DNA from: Owenia fusiformis
Taxonomy: Eukaryota > Annelida > Polychaeta > Sabellida > Oweniidae
DNA: 62,000 nt
NCBI GenBank assembly: GCA_903813345.2
Contig: CAIIXF020000002.1
Coordinates: forward strand, 1-62,000
Direction: 5' to 3'
Shown: in pieces, positions 47,210 to 61,980 of the stretch
Numbering within the stretch: the stretch's first letter is position 1
How the letters are laid out: the number at the start of each line of letters is the position of its first letter
Made by a program: the position numbers and the translations under genes
Notes under the pieces: generated by a model
Seen by the model: the letters and a program-made list of their open reading frames with translations, nothing else
What the model was told of the DNA's origin: nothing
Database searches by the model: none

Positions 47210-49480
47210 GCGAGGTTATTTTACGAACACACCAAATAACAAGATGTCCAAATTCAAACTAATTGAACAACTGTGAGTCCACCTACTTTTTTATTCCAAA
47301 ACACTATCGAGATATAAAATCAGGATTATTGTCTAGTTTATCTATGAAATACATTTTAAAATGTTTCTCTTATCGCATATATTGTTTGTTGTATCTTTAA
47401 GTGTATATTATATTAATTACACCATAGAGATCTCGAATGCATATTATGTTAATAACACTATAGCATACCCCAATGTATTTCGACCCCCTCCACTGTGTAC
47501 AGAGCTGTACTGTGTTTTGGTTTCAAATATGTACTGCATTACGTACATATTAAGTTATACTGTACAACGTAATTAATTACAATTACGTCACACATATTCG
47601 TTTCATTAGCTACATATTGATATGTATTTTAGATTATTTAATTGATGGACTAGTTAATAATATATAGAGCGCCAAACACAATCAATAATAAGTCCGATAG
47701 AAATATTATGTTATTTATAGAATCTATACGTTCAACAAGATCCCTTAGATCGCTAAATCTGAGCTAGAATTATAATATTAACAGATCTATATTATAGATA
47801 TGATGCTAATCAATGGATCGTGTTTTGTGTTTCATACAACCATAATATGAGTGCTTTATGGGGAGATAAATACATGAATCGCGATATATTTATATATACA
47901 TAGGCATGATTAATTCGATGCGTGATTAACATACTGGTGTATATGTCGTATCGGTAACACTTCCCCCGTCTTAACAAAAGTGTCAACCTCGGTATTGGTA
48001 TGTGCCTTACAGTTGTATTTATACAATATGCCATTGAACAGCACTGCATCGATACAATGTGAATCTATAACGAGGTTATGTAATACTTACAGATAGATGT
48101 GTGGCTTTAATCTTAATCCCGAGATGATATTCAGGGTTTCTAGCTTATAATCACGTGTAATCCATTCTCTCTGATAGAGATCTATTTCACTAAAGGTAGT
48201 GTAGATATCCTTAAAATGCCAGCAAATGGTATAACGGTGTGAAACATTACTTTTATAGACAGAGATGCCGATATTGGAATTCTCATAGTCTAACAGTAAT
48301 ACGTTTGGTATAACATACACCAAGCCATCGATCTATACAGTCTAGTCTATCACAGATACCAATATATGACACGCCCTTTATTGGCTCTTGCCTAAGAAAT
48401 AGGCTTTCACCCACTTGCATTGATTTTATCATCTTCAACTGGTACCTAAACTCGGTCGTGTAAATAAGCTAAGATTCATGAGTATATGCTGGCATATGAA
48501 TGAGACAATACGCGGAAGATTAACACAAAATAATCGCACTTTTTGGAATCGTTAGAAAACGTCTTTTAGATCTTTTCACAATATGGTGGAGCAGTAATCG
48601 GTTGCTAAGGAACCAGGAATCGATCGGATGGAGCGACCATGACGGTTTCGTTATTCGATCGACTTGTTTTTTTCTTCAATAAAATATATTTTTACTAATC
48701 TTTCAACTCGGTGTGGGTCTTTCCAAGACATTCTACATCAACCTCATTCCATCGTGTTCCTGTCGATTAGGCGAACACTGGCTAATTGATTGTTTACAAG
48801 ATGAATGGGACTTTTTCATTTGATTTTACGCTGACTAAAAGATATCTACGAATGATATGAATATCATGATCAGGGAGATGATTCGATCAAATCAAGTAGC
48901 AATGTTAAACAGAAAGTTAATTGTCAGAAACTATCCTGATTTCGAAATAATATCTTTTTTAAATGGAATACGAATTGTTCGCTATTCTGTATTTAATTTG
49001 GAGTTCGAACATCACTTTCGATTTCCACACTAAATAGCGAGGGTACTGTGGCGCAATATAAGTAATTATAAACTGCATACGAAACCATCTCTTACATAAT
49101 ATATATTAAATGAATATAAATATCAAACATAATTTGTTATTAAATACATGTAGTATATATAAAATGAAAATACATAAGTGCATATAATCAGACAATCAAG
49201 CAATCTCGAAAATCATGCTACAAAACAAAAAATAAACATACAAACAAGCAAATTTTAGAAACAAACTCGAAAAAAGAATAAGAATAAAACAAACAAACGA
49301 ACAATCAAGAATACTCAAGCATCGTAACAACAAAATAGGCAAGGCAACAGATGCAAATTGAAGTTAAAGGGTTATAGGGTTACATTTTCGTATAAACAAA
49401 TCGGAGTTATGTTTTCTGTAAAATCATAGAAAGGCAGTTGTCTGCCTCATCCCTGTCTCCCTAGATCAACCATACGTCCA
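47210..49480. other. No gene seen
   Basis: AT-rich sequence with many short inverted TATA-like tracts. No supportable exon. Confidence 0.55.
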
Positions 49481-50870
49481 TGCTAGATTCAATCTACGCC
49501 CATGCTGGATTCAACCATACGTCCATGCTAGATTCAATCTACGTCCATGCTTGATTCAACCCTACGCTACACCCATGCTTGATTCAACCCTACGCCCATG
49601 CTTGATTCAACCCTACGCCAATGCTTGATTCAACCATACGTCCATGCTAGATTCAATCTACGTCCATGCTTGATTCAACCCTACGCTACACCCATGCTTG
49701 ATTCAACCATACGTCCATGCTTGATTCAACCCTACGCCAATGCTTGATTCAACCATACGTCCATGCTAGATTCAATCTACGTCCATGCTAGATTCAACCA
49801 TACGTCCATGCTAGATTCAATCTACGTCCATGTTAGATTCAACCATACGTCCATGCTAGATTCAATCTACGTCCATGCTTGATTCAACCTACGTCCATGC
49901 TTGATTCAACCCTACGTTACGCCCTTACTTGAATCAAACCTACGTCCATGCTTGTATCAACCTACGCCCTTACTTGGATTAACCCTACGTCGATATTTGA
50001 TTGAACCCTACATAAATGCCTGATTCAACTCGACGCTACACCCATTATTGACCCAATCCTACGCCCATGCTTTATTCAACCCTACGCTACACCCATGCTT
50101 GATTCAACCCTACACCCATGCTTAATTCAACCCTACGCCCATGCTCGATTCAATCCCACGTACATGCTTGATTCAACCCTAAGTCCATGCTTGATTCAAC
50201 CCTACGCCCATGCTTGATTCAACCCTACGCCCATGCTTGATTAAATCTACGCCAATGGTTGATTCAGCCCTACGTCCATGCTTGAATTGAATCAACCTAC
50301 GCCCTTACTTGAATTAACCTTACGCTACACCCATGCTTGGATCAACCCTACGTCCATGCTTGATTCAACCCTACGCCCATGCTTGATTCAACCATACGTC
50401 CATGCTAGATTCAATCTACGTCCAGGCTAGATTCAACCTACGTCCATGCTTGATTCAACCCTACGCCCATGCTTGATTAAACGTACGCCAATGGTTGATT
50501 CAGCCCTACGTCCATGCTTGAATCAACCTACGCCCTTACTTGAATTAACCCTACGTCGATGCTTGATTCAACTCTACATACATGCCTGATTCAACTCTAC
50601 GCTACACCCATGATTGATCCAATCCTTCGTCCATGCTTGATTCAACCCTACGTCCATGCTTGATTAAACCTACGTTCATGCTTGATTAAACCTACGTCCA
50701 TACTTGATTAAACCCTACGCCAATGCTTGATTAAACCCTACGTCGATGCTTGATTCAACCCTACGTACATGCCTGATTCAACTCTACGCTACACCCATGA
50801 TTGATCCAATCCTTCGTACATGCTTGAATCAACCCACGCCCATGCTTGATTCAACCCGACATTAGAATTA
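49480..50870. repeat. 23-bp tandem array, about 60 copies
   Basis: The unit is approximately TCCATGCTTGATTCAACCCTACG, with variants (CATGCTAGATTCAATCTACG, GCTACACCCATG). Copies are heterogeneous, and larger blocks have been duplicated, for example a block ending CTACGCTACACCCATGATTG. Confidence 0.93.
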
Positions 50871-50879
50871 TCGGATTAG

Positions 50880-53800
50880 GTCAGTGGGTGGAATAATAAT
50901 CAAGCAGGTACCAGGGTATGATGCAAGTTGAAGTCCAAAAAATCACCAAGAGGCCATTAGCTATAAAATAAATTGCGTATTAAGATAAATCCCATTTGAA
51001 TGCGCCTATCAATCCATGTTCGGAATCTAGCAAGACAGTAATATGCTGCACCTCAACAAAATACCTAATTAGTTTTTTAGGTCCGCCAGCAGAGCTATGG
51101 GTCAATGGCTATTTGGCCTGTTATTGATTATCGTATACATATATGTCATGTAAAAGAAGAGATGGTCAAAGAAGTAATACGTTTCCCTTCAGTTTTAATT
51201 GTCCACTTTGAAGTAATACACACCATTATGACTGGTATTTAATCAGAAACAAATAAGGGGAACAATGATTCTACGGGGACAAATATTTCTGTTACATGTA
51301 CCTGGATGAACATTTTACGTCCATTAAGGAATTACAGTCTGGAAGAAACCTTTCCTGCTCTTCTCGCGCTTGTTAAATTGAAATGGGTAAGACCAAGAAT
51401 AATGAATTGCGAAAAAGGTGTTTCTCATTTAATTATAGAACACTGGACTGATACTGGTTAAAGCAATATCAACGACACTACAATTGCCCATATTTGGTCA
51501 CTTTACCTATATTTGGTCAATTGCCCTTATTTTGAATCAATGAAGCTACCAAAATAAAATGATAGAAAATTGAATTGTATAAAATATCAATTGCCTTTGA
51601 CTGTGTTTTCCATTGTATAATATTTTTGTCCAAAAAACATTTTTAAAACTGTTGTTGATGCTACATGTAATTGCTATGGATTCAACCTTCGGCTTTGCAT
51701 TAAGGACCTTATGAAGCAACATGCCATAGCGTTATACCACCCATGAAACAATATTCAAAGCCGTTGATCTAATTTCATTCATTTTTTACCATGAAACCCT
51801 TTTACTTCAATCCTTGCTGAATGATTCAGTTGACATGGTTACCAGATTCAAAATATATCAAATAGAAATATTATTTTCATGGGCTCTGGAATAAATGCTG
51901 GCTTGTAGCCACCCGGGGGACTGAAATTAATAAGCCGAATTGACCCGTGGCCCTAATTCATTTATTATTCCGTCAGTACAAGAACTCAAACCAGTATATG
52001 TTGTAAACGAAACTGACATGGGTTATTATGAATGTCGTAAATGCACTAGATCAGTTCATTAATATTTTTGTACAGAAAGCAACTCCGAAACAATATTAAT
52101 GTGGCTTCTATAGAATAAAATTACGCATTATCGGAAAGCTGTCCACCTGGTACGATGCGTGAGAATCATAAGTTACGAAGAACGTTATGATATACAGGCA
52201 TTAGGCATGAGCTCATTTGATTTCATATTTGGGTTTGCAATGGTAAGAAGGCATTATTCGGATAATTGAAAATATCATTAACAATGTTTTTACAACCTAC
52301 ATGACCGATTTTACCTTAAACCCTCGTAATAGGTGATCTTGAACGTATTCTTATCTCCCCTTTTGACATTCGCACTAAAGGCTTATCCAAAAGCATGTTT
52401 TCATTTCATCTAGTTGTATTTTTAGATCAACCTGTTCTACAGAAACACATGGGTGTTATTTTGGGAAATCGTTATCCAATGCACATTTATTAGTCTATTA
52501 GCCTTTATATGATACATTTCAAATACCAAACCAGACACACAAGGTTCTCATCAGCCAACAACAAATCTGTGGAAATCACATTTAAACCGCCTGATGCAAA
52601 TCGCATCTTGCAATATGTTCTATTATGATACTTTGTTTATCTGAGTCTGTTTGTTGCGAGGATACGATAATATGAACTGATGTGAAACATCTAAATAGAA
52701 CTTTGGATCACCAAATCGAGAACATCATTTTTCCTTTTTATATTGAGAAGAAATTAGATGGGATGGTTTTAAACACTAAAATGCATTTGAAGTCATACTC
52801 GCAATTCAAATGTGTTTAGAAGAAAGATAATACCAGTTAATGTCTAATCATTTAGCCTGCAGATAATGAAAAATCTAAACCGTGTTTACAAAATTATTTT
52901 AATTAAAAATAGAGTGTGAATTGTGCAATTATCGTATAACCCAATGATCTCTTCATTTTAATATTTCAAAATATAAAGATCAATTATAAACATAGGTGAC
53001 ATTTTTATTTACTGGGTCGTACTATATCATACAATTTCACAATTATAACAGTTAATGTCAAGTGTTGAGATGTAAAATATGCTCTTGATATTAAAAATTA
53101 TTGTTTCTTGATAAGATTAAATTTTGATTTATTGGAATTATCGTTTTATTTAACCCATAAGTGAAATTCCAAGGCTGGGTTGTATATTCATGTAAAAGAC
53201 ATTTAACTGTCGAATTCACATTGCTATATGTAAATTATTTCAAAATAATTCGTTTTCCTCACAGCAGATTCAAGAAACGTGATTTTAAAATATTTTATTA
53301 CTGCATTCTCTGGCCTCGCATTTGAATAATTCTAGTTTCTTTGCTATATTCTCAGCCAAACCGAATTTCCCATTGAACAACACTTTGAGTCTATATCAGT
53401 TCTGTATATCAGTTGTACAGTTCCATTTCTGCAACTTAAATATGTTAGTTATTCCACACATCTGGCACAACAAGTGCATAATGCCAATCTATGCACATCA
53501 GGGATCCAGTATGAACTAAGAAGAAAAATGAAGTTCCCAGTCCAGATCGTGACCTCGTAATGATCCCCACCGAGTTCCTAAACGAAATGTAGCGTAACGA
53601 CCATAAGGGAGGATAAACAACAAGTTTTACCTGGAATTTGTTATTATAAAAAGCTGGCTGACAGAATGTATGATTACCACGTGCTTAGGAATACACGTTG
53701 AGGATTTACAAGAGAAAGAGAGATATGGAATGTTCACTGTTAAATCTCAAAGACGGTGTTTAGCCCGCGTCTGTGATATGATTAATGAATGTACTGGGGG

Positions 53801-54300
53801 CCTATGTGATGATACTATTAATACGTATAATTATACAATGATGTCTTAGTGTAGTTGAACTCCTGAAACATTATTACCCACATGTATTTAAAGACTCTAT
53901 TCGCTTAACCCCCCCCCCCCCCCGGCCCACTAGTAACTTGTATATGCCTCATCGTCTTACACACTTCGGGCGAGACAGTTACGTCATCGACATTGACAAA
54001 CAAACAATTTTCTAGATTCTTTAACTGAAACTGTGAAACTGAAGTCTGATAATTCAAATAAGTCTAATAAGTGTTTACTTTGCTTACGTCAATGTGCCTC
54101 GCTTGTATAATTCGCCTCGCCTATATAGATTTGCCTCGTTGAATTCTAGGGTCTGGTCACCCCCCGAAACAGGAGTGCACTTTGGTGTATGCAATACATA
54201 TTTTTTCAAAAACCGTCATTTTTCCAAACTGGGGTTAAATGTGAAAATTAGGCCCAAAAGGATTGCTTTTGACCAAAATTTAAACAATTATTGGGCCAAC
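50880..54300. other. No gene seen
   Basis: AT-rich non-coding sequence with a C-homopolymer at about 53910-53923. No convincing exon on either strand. Confidence 0.55.
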
Positions 54301-54330
54301 CCCGAAGATTCACTGGTTACAAGTTGATTG

Positions 54331-54470
54331 GTGTCAAATGTTGTGTTGTATATTGGAGTGTCAAATGTTGTGTTGTATATGGGAGTGTCAAATGTTGTGT
54401 TGTATATGGGAGTGTCAAATATTGTGTTGTATATGGGAGTGTCAAATGGTGTGTTGTACATGGAGGTGTC
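54331..54470. repeat. 27-bp tandem array, 5 copies
   Basis: The unit is GTCAAATGTTGTGTTGTATATGGGAGT. Since 27 is divisible by 3, frames stay open on both strands, which explains the small overlapping open frames here. Confidence 0.93.
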
Positions 54471-54610
54471 AAGTGTCCATATCAAGCACTCCGACAACCA
54501 CATGACTTAGACACTACGTTGACCATATATGGACCAGCGTCCATCATGTCGTGATAACCTCAACAGCCATTATTGCTAAATGATTTATATATGCTTTTAC
54601 TACATGTGTA

Positions 54611-54805
54611 CACTCCTCTCCATAAGTTTGGCAACCTGGAGTTTTCATTACATAGCTTAAGTCTGTCTACGTTTGAATTTGAATTTTATTCATTAATTAC
54701 ATCAGTTTGGAAAACGACTGATGATTTTGAAATCGTCAAATATAAAAAGGTTTTGATAAGTAATCCAAAAGAGGACTCCAGTTGCCAAATTTATGAAAAG
54801 GAGTG
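54611..54805. mobile_element. Foldback MITE (TACACTCC family), copy 2
   Basis: The left end CACTCCTCTCCATAAGTTTG matches copy 1 at 15785. The inverted right end is GTTGCCAAATTTATGAAAAG followed by GAGTG and TA. At 195 bp it is about half the length of copy 1. It lies outside the giant element. Confidence 0.75.
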
Positions 54806-54829
54806 TACGTACTGTATATTATAACTCAT

Positions 54830-56870
54830 TGTTATCAGGTCGAAACTTACAATGTCACTCAAATAAGCCAAAGGGCATAAGTTGAAACTAAATATGATAA
54901 TAAAAACTATGTATTTCAAAAAGAGTTTGTTTGATGTCTAGCCTGGCCCAACTAATTGAATTAGTCCTGATTTGTGATTCTATTAGAAATATTACAGACA
55001 TTAACCTTTGAAAACAGACCCAAGAACCAATTTCATTGCATCAATTTCATACAAATCTAGTTAAAACTTTTCCTAGGGTTAAATCATTCTCTGAATATTC
55101 GAAGATGGTGTGAGCATGGGCTTTAGAAAGCCCATGGGTGAGCAATGTTTCTAATATAAGTAAAAAATGAACAGAATGGTTGCCGTATATTTGTCACAAA
55201 TATCTCCAAAACTTCACCAACTTTGGGATAAGTATGTGGTTATCTAACACTTAAGTCATATTAAAATCTTCACTTATGTTAAAGTAGATTATTCGATTGG
55301 GAATATTGACTCTGTTGACTTTATTACTTGCATTTTAAGTGACTGTTGAACATGTTGTTAAGTAAATGGTACGTGTGGAAGTCGCCTTAACCTAGCATCG
55401 TGTACTTTTTGCATAGATGTCCAACTTGGAGAAAATCAACGAAGTATAGCTTTATAATGTTGCAATACTTTTAAATCTTGTTTTATGTTCTTGTTTTTAG
55501 ACTTTGTCAATGGATAGGTTCATCATAGGTTCATCTGAGGATTTGTCATTGCTTTAATCAAAGGTCAATGTAACTTGATGTTACTCTAACAAAGGTTTTA
55601 TTATACTATCTGTTGAACATGCAGATGTACGACAAGGATAAGACAAGGTTGTCACGTTTAATGAACTTTACAAGTTTAGAAGCAATAAATAATATCTCCA
55701 TACCCTAAAAGTTCATAATCACAATGATAAGCTATGATATGTTAGATTATCACAATAACTCGATATCTATCACAATATGGCATTATATGCAGAACATTTT
55801 ATGATATGCCATGACATCATTACGATATACCATGACAATTACCACGTTACGCCATGATATATCAGAAAACCTCCACGATGTGACATGATAATTTATGCAT
55901 ATCATAATGGTTTGACATTGGGTCTCTTCAGGTAAATTATATTTTCAAATTATTTCATTTTTCAAGGTCTAATTTAACTTACCTTTTCAAGCGGTCGAAA
56001 GCCTTTGTTATATCTAGTTATACAAAGGTGTGAACCGGTGTATTTCCCAACTTTGTGTTAAGTATGTTTTTAGTATCCGATTGAACAGGTGAGTTCCTGT
56101 GATGTGATTCTTGTGTCTGCTATGTCTATATCCAGGCTTCTAGCGTGGGATCTGAAATCGTAAATCTAAATTTCAACAAGTTTGATAAGGGAGGTATGGG
56201 TACACTACAGATAGTGTGTTGTGATAGAGTGGCGCACTCGTTGTAAAGAGATTGCGGTTGCTTTATTGCGATCCCTTTCTTTCATTGGTAATAACGTAAT
56301 CAGATATAAAACAACTTTTTGATTAAATATGGTTATTTCTATATGGATATTATACGGTCTAATATTTTTGCAAATACTTTTTTACAGTTGAAAATCATGT
56401 CTTCGTCATCAGTAAGAATCAGAAAGTGTGCAATAGATTTTAAATGATATAGTTCGATATATTTATGATTATACAATATTGATGTTATGAGATTGCAATT
56501 TATTGACTATTTTCTACAATTGATGGATTCATGAATACAACATTGTGTGGAATGATACTGTCCAATACACGTGTAATTATCACTTCTATAACTTAGATAT
56601 AGTTTCACTTTTAATATCGAAATTTTAATAAGATACAATTCGGATAACAACTCAATTACATTTGATAAGTTTGAAGTTAATCTTTAAGTAGGGTTGATGT
56701 TTATAGTGAGTTAGGAATCCTAGACTGTACCATGACCATGGTTAACATTTATGGAATCCTAAAATATACTGTAACCATGGTTAACATCTCTTATTAGGAA
56801 TCCTAAATTGTACCATGACCATGGTTATCACGGTCTCATTTGTAATTTTAGAACGTACTGTAACGTTCAG
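54830..56870. other. No gene seen
   Basis: AT-rich sequence without supportable exons. Small imperfect repeats of AATCCTAxAxTGTACCATGA and GACCATGGTTA occur near 56715-56830. Confidence 0.5.
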
Positions 56871-56877
56871 TGACCGT

Positions 56878-57020
56878 CTCAAGGTCAAAAAGGGTCAAAA
56901 AGGTATTTTTTCAACTTGCTTCTAATTGACCACTTTTCAGAATCATCTACAAGTTCTCAGAAGTTCAAATGTGACTTTAGATCTAAGATTTGACCTTTAA
57001 TGACCTTTTCATGATCAAAT
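56878..57020. repeat. Solo inverted unit of the 36-38.9 kb satellite
   Basis: Read on the minus strand, this has TTGACCTT, AGATCTAAAGTCACATTTGA, ACTTCTGAGAACTTGTAGAT and a TCAATTAGAAGCAAGTTGAA-like segment in the same order as the satellite unit at 35998-38900. One diverged copy is present, about 18 kb from the array. Confidence 0.85.
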
Positions 57021-57029
57021 AGGTATATC

Positions 57030-58650
57030 TGTCTTGACATTTCTATGTTAATAATACTAAATTTTACTAATTTATAATGTCTTGTTCGATAATTAAGTCA
57101 AATAAATAAAAGTACTAAACTCCCAATTAGTCGCTAAAGGCGGTCAAAGGTCACTTTTGAATTTGGCAAAAAATCCCAGTTTCCCATCAAGAAAATCCGT
57201 CGTAAACTTTAACATATTGGCAATCTGAGGAATCTTGATAACCTGTAAAATCCTGTACAATATTAATGATAATAGGCCGTGAGATTCTAGACATTACTTA
57301 CCCCAACAAGTAATGAAGTTCTCCCTGCCCGTGTTAGGTATATCAGTAATGGTTACTCTATGTTAATGTAACTCGTAATTTATCCAAAAACGTACCTCCT
57401 ATTTGCACACACGTCCAAAGTCTAACACACGAGTATATTTCAAAACGGGAACTATATATTACATGGGTTTGAGTCTAACCGCAATAACAATGATAGGCCG
57501 TTATTTACTTAATATTCAAGAATTTGAAATTTAAAAGGAAATATTTATTTAAATAACTTTGACTTATTGCATATAAGCAGTATTGTTAAATATCAAATAA
57601 TAAACTCAACTTATGGGATTATCCCGTTTAATGCAGTTATTCGCATTGTCCCCGTTCAGAAACGTGAAGGTGATCAAAACAAAATCAATAAAAACGATGA
57701 CAAAGGTAAACTGGTGACATGCTCATAGACATATTGTACACAATGAATTCAAAACTCTAAGTTCATTAAGTGCACACTATGTCAATGTGATTCGAGGATA
57801 TTGTTGGTAAATTTCGGATGATATATTTCGAAATACATCTCACATATACACTACAATATTCACGTAGTCCAAAATGATTGTTAACTTAACCTTTTAACGC
57901 ATTGGTGAACAGAATTTGATTGGAATTGAAACTTTGTCCGATTTCTAGCTTGTGTTTTAAGCTTACCTGGGGAATCTCCCATCAATCAATCGCACCTCGA
58001 AAGCTGTGAATATTTTTGATTTGACCCGGGGTATCTAAAACCGATCAATTCTGAAGATAATGAAGTGAAGTATTTCATCATCTCGTATCGGAAGAGATGT
58101 TGAGTGTAACTGCCCAGGTTTACAATTTCATAAAAGTTGAAGTAACTTTACGCATGTCCTCCCAAATAAGTCATTATTGATTTGCCCGATTTCTGAGATC
58201 GCCACATATAGGTGAGATTACATATTAATGTAATTCTAAACTTCGTAAGTAATTGGAATTTCTCTTTATTTATAGTAAAATCATATATTTTGATTTTATT
58301 GACGGGAATGTTGATACGTCAAGATGATAAACATAGACATATTTCGGTGTATATTTTGGGATTAGTTACAACTGTATTTGTATAACATGAACATTAAAGG
58401 AACCAATAGGTTACCTTTTCAATCTTATGGTCAGAAAATAGATAAATCAAAAATGACAGAATCAATTCATATCAAAGGTCAGGACTTCAAAATAGAGGGT
58501 ATCGTAAATGTAGTTATTTCTGATATCTGACATCGGAGTTCTCACAATGAGCTGTACACGTGGCTTCTCATCCGGATATCATCCGGTGTAGCACAGAGAG
58601 TACATGTGCATTACAGGAACTTTAGTTTGTGGTTTGGTATCAATCCATAC
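57030..58650. other. No gene seen
   Basis: No exon or repeat structure that I can support. Confidence 0.5.
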
Positions 58651-58659
58651 GAATGTTGA

Positions 58660-58990
58660 AATAGCTAATGTCAATAATGCTAAAAACTATGATATGCTAA
58701 TGTAAATAATGCTAATAATTATAATATGATAATGTCAATAATGCTGATAATGCAATTAATTATAATATGCCAATGCCAATAGGCTAATACTGATAATGCT
58801 TATGTCAATAATGATATAAATTGTGGTATACTAATGTCAATAATGCTGCTGATGCTAATGCAAATAATGCTTATAATCCTGATAATGCTGATGCTAATTA
58901 CGGTAAAAATGCTGACCATGCCGAAAATGCTCATACTTCTGGTAATACAAATAATACTTTAATGCTCATAATGCTGATAATGCGACTGAA
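58660..58990. repeat. Degenerate AATGCT-based microsatellite
   Basis: AATGCTAATGTCAATAATGC-like units with variable 6- and 12-bp register. The Asn/Ala-rich frame at 58821-59051 is its translation, not a protein. Confidence 0.85.
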
Positions 58991-58999
58991 GAATAAAGA

Positions 59000-61980
59000 A
59001 CCCGTAATCATAATACTGAGTTACATAGTAATAATATGCATATATTTATAATATTACAAGTAATGTAATAATAGCATATCATGACGGAATAAATATATAT
59101 AAATTACTAAGAAATGACTGGTTAAATAAATGTAAGCAAATTGAGGTATAAGTTGCCAGAACAAATAAGAAGTTTCAAAAAGTGTGTACAAAAGGTATTG
59201 GAAGGCACTATTTTAAAAGAATGCTGAATGCATGGAAGTGAAATTTTAAGAAATGCTCAATTCAACAATGTGTTACATTTCACGAACAAATAATGATTGA
59301 AAGTTGAACACAATAAAATCAACCGAAGGTCAAGTGTCTCATCTATCATTGGAAAGCTTTGAATACATTTTGTAATATACTCGAGAAACTCAAGCATAAT
59401 CCGTGTAACTGCTTCTTGTTTTAAATGGCTCAGTAACTTAAACACTAAACTAACAAGAATATCATTCATTCGATATCACCTGTAGTTTACTTTAGTCAGG
59501 TGAGGTGTTAGAAACTGTGATATCCCTGTCGGTTTGTTTATTATTTTGGATAAGACTGTTTATTTTGCGAATACGGTACGGCGGCCAATGAGCCTTGGGA
59601 GAAGGTCTACGTGGTGGAGCTAAACCAATACAACGTGTTCGAAATGTCTGGAATCGCGTTTTTATTTTGGAGATCAATTTAACTAAAATATGAGTTGCAT
59701 TTACAAAGGGCAATAATAAAATAAAGACAAAGCATACAAAACTTGATCAAATCGAATTATGAAATACAATGAATGGGACAGAAGTGCAAATGTGCCATCC
59801 TGTAACTCTTGTACTAAATATCCGTCCAAACCTTTTATTATATAATCACAATCGCCGTGCATTTTAATTGGCATGTTTTATTGGTAATAATGATGTTTTC
59901 TCAATACTACGTCACTAAGGATTCCCATATATAGACGACCCTGCATTTGTCTCCCTGTGTTTTCATTATATTGGGTCACTCTGTAGTATACCTGATATTG
60001 GTTGTGTTTATGACTAACAAATTGTTGATCTCTGCGTTTGTTTGATCTCCAAGTGATCAATTATGATTTGATATCATTTCATATACACAAATCCCAGGAT
60101 GAGTTGATACCAGAGTTATTAATGAAACGTGTTGTTCAAAAACATGAAGTTTGTCTGACATGGTATTAAGCACACACTAAAACAGGTCCTAAATGTTGTC
60201 CAATGCCAACCTTAGCTTAGATATGAAAACCAGTATGTATCGAAATTTATTTATTTGTTATCAAGTACTCTTTAATAGTCAATTCATTTACTAATATTAT
60301 AGAATGAAAAAATCAAATTGGTTCTTCATTACGAGAGCTTTTTTTCCTAATTCACTATCTAAAGTTTTAGTTAAAGGGATGCATGTTGTTTAAATACATT
60401 TGCAGACACGGAGATTCTACTTTTTAACCATTTTCGTTCTTTCTCATTAAACTGTCTTATATTCATTTATTTCTGACATCACAACCTGAATCTGGCCGAC
60501 TTAAGATATAGGTGATATTACCATAACGGTAAAGGTCAAGGTCAAGATCCAAAGGAAAGTATGGCTTGTTACAGGGTAGTAGTTGGTACTCGAGTTTCGT
60601 CTGGTAAAAAGACACACAGTGTCAACTATTGCACTTACTATCGCAAAAACAAACTGGTCGCCAAGCAATTTGCAGAGCATGTCTAAAACTCAACCGGATC
60701 TTTACGCTTGTCTGCTCTTTTATCTGTTAAAATCATGTCGAATGGATCATCGGTTCTCCTAAAATGGCAAAATTTATGTTGTGGTCATCCGCCAGTTTGA
60801 CGGACAGACACACGCACACACGCATTTCCGAGCAAGAGACGACGATGATGTAACACTTTGAAAGAGAACGATAAACACTTGTTGCATATTTCTTGCTCAT
60901 TTTTGTGTCCTGTAAACATTAGGATCGAACTTGCATGCCTTATGTCGATAGGATTGCGTATCTATAATAGAAATAGGTTCACCTTATGTTTTAGCATCAG
61001 TTTGCAAATTATTTACCCAGGCTGCCAATGCTTTTGGAAGCCATTATACTTTTCATCTTATTTCATTAGACCCCCCAAGATGTCTGGATAGATACCCCTC
61101 GCCCAACGCCCCCTCCACCACTCAAAAAAGGGTTCCAGACAAGTCTATTGAATACTCATTGATAACTATGGGAAAACAACAGACGAATCTACCAATAAAA
61201 GTTGATGAGTTCAAATTCCAAATGATATTACTTATCAATTACAGTCGATCACCGAATTCAATATTAGTTCATCATATTTTAGATTAGTAAAGTGATGTAG
61301 AACAAATGCTGATCATAAACTGCGCGGAATTATTTTTAAGCTCTACATTCATTTTTTTACTTTTTGGATTTATAATTTGTATTAAGATCTACGAAACCGG
61401 AGAGCATTGTATCAAGTACAGATCTATTTCATTTGAACACGAATATCTTTTGATGCGAATGTCATCCACTAGTGAATTTAATGTCGGAATCGGGAATGGA
61501 AAGCAAGAAACACCTATAATGCAAGTGACACCTATTAGTATATAGTGCAAGTGACAACTATAATACACCCACTGGCGATTGGATCCCCCATGTATGATCA
61601 TACTTCAGCTAATAATGGTAATAAAATCTGTTGATAAAAAGAAACTTTTTGATTGAAAATCCTGCATTTTCTTTAATATTGAGCAAATATTTGGGATTGA
61701 ATGCTAGTCACGTATCATTACTTAGCAATCAAGACGATCGTGTATTATAATCAATGTCCCTGTGTACCCTCCCCAACTATGTACCCCCGCCCAACTGTTT
61801 CCCTTACCAGCCCCCTCCCACTAACAGCCCATAACCATCTTAATAATGGCGACAATGCGCCATATATGATCATGTAGAATAACATTGTGAACCGTGTCTA
61901 TCGTTATTATATTATGTCGATATTCAATAGAAGTAACAGTGGGTTCCTCAATAAGTGACGACGTTCTGGTTTATCTTGAG
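59000..61980. other. No gene seen; possible dispersed-element tail at 60525-60840
   Basis: 60525-60840 has AAGGTCAAGGTCAAG at one end and GACGGACAGACACACGCACA at the other, a style seen at the ends of dispersed invertebrate repeats. There is a small frame at 61306-61545 with one hydrophobic segment but no other support. Confidence 0.4.

Noticed and set aside
58821-59051. Asn/Ala-rich protein
   Set aside because: Microsatellite translation.
61306-61545. 79-codon frame with a hydrophobic start
   Set aside because: One hydrophobic stretch is not enough in AT-rich DNA; no splice partners or similarity seen, and the window ends soon after.
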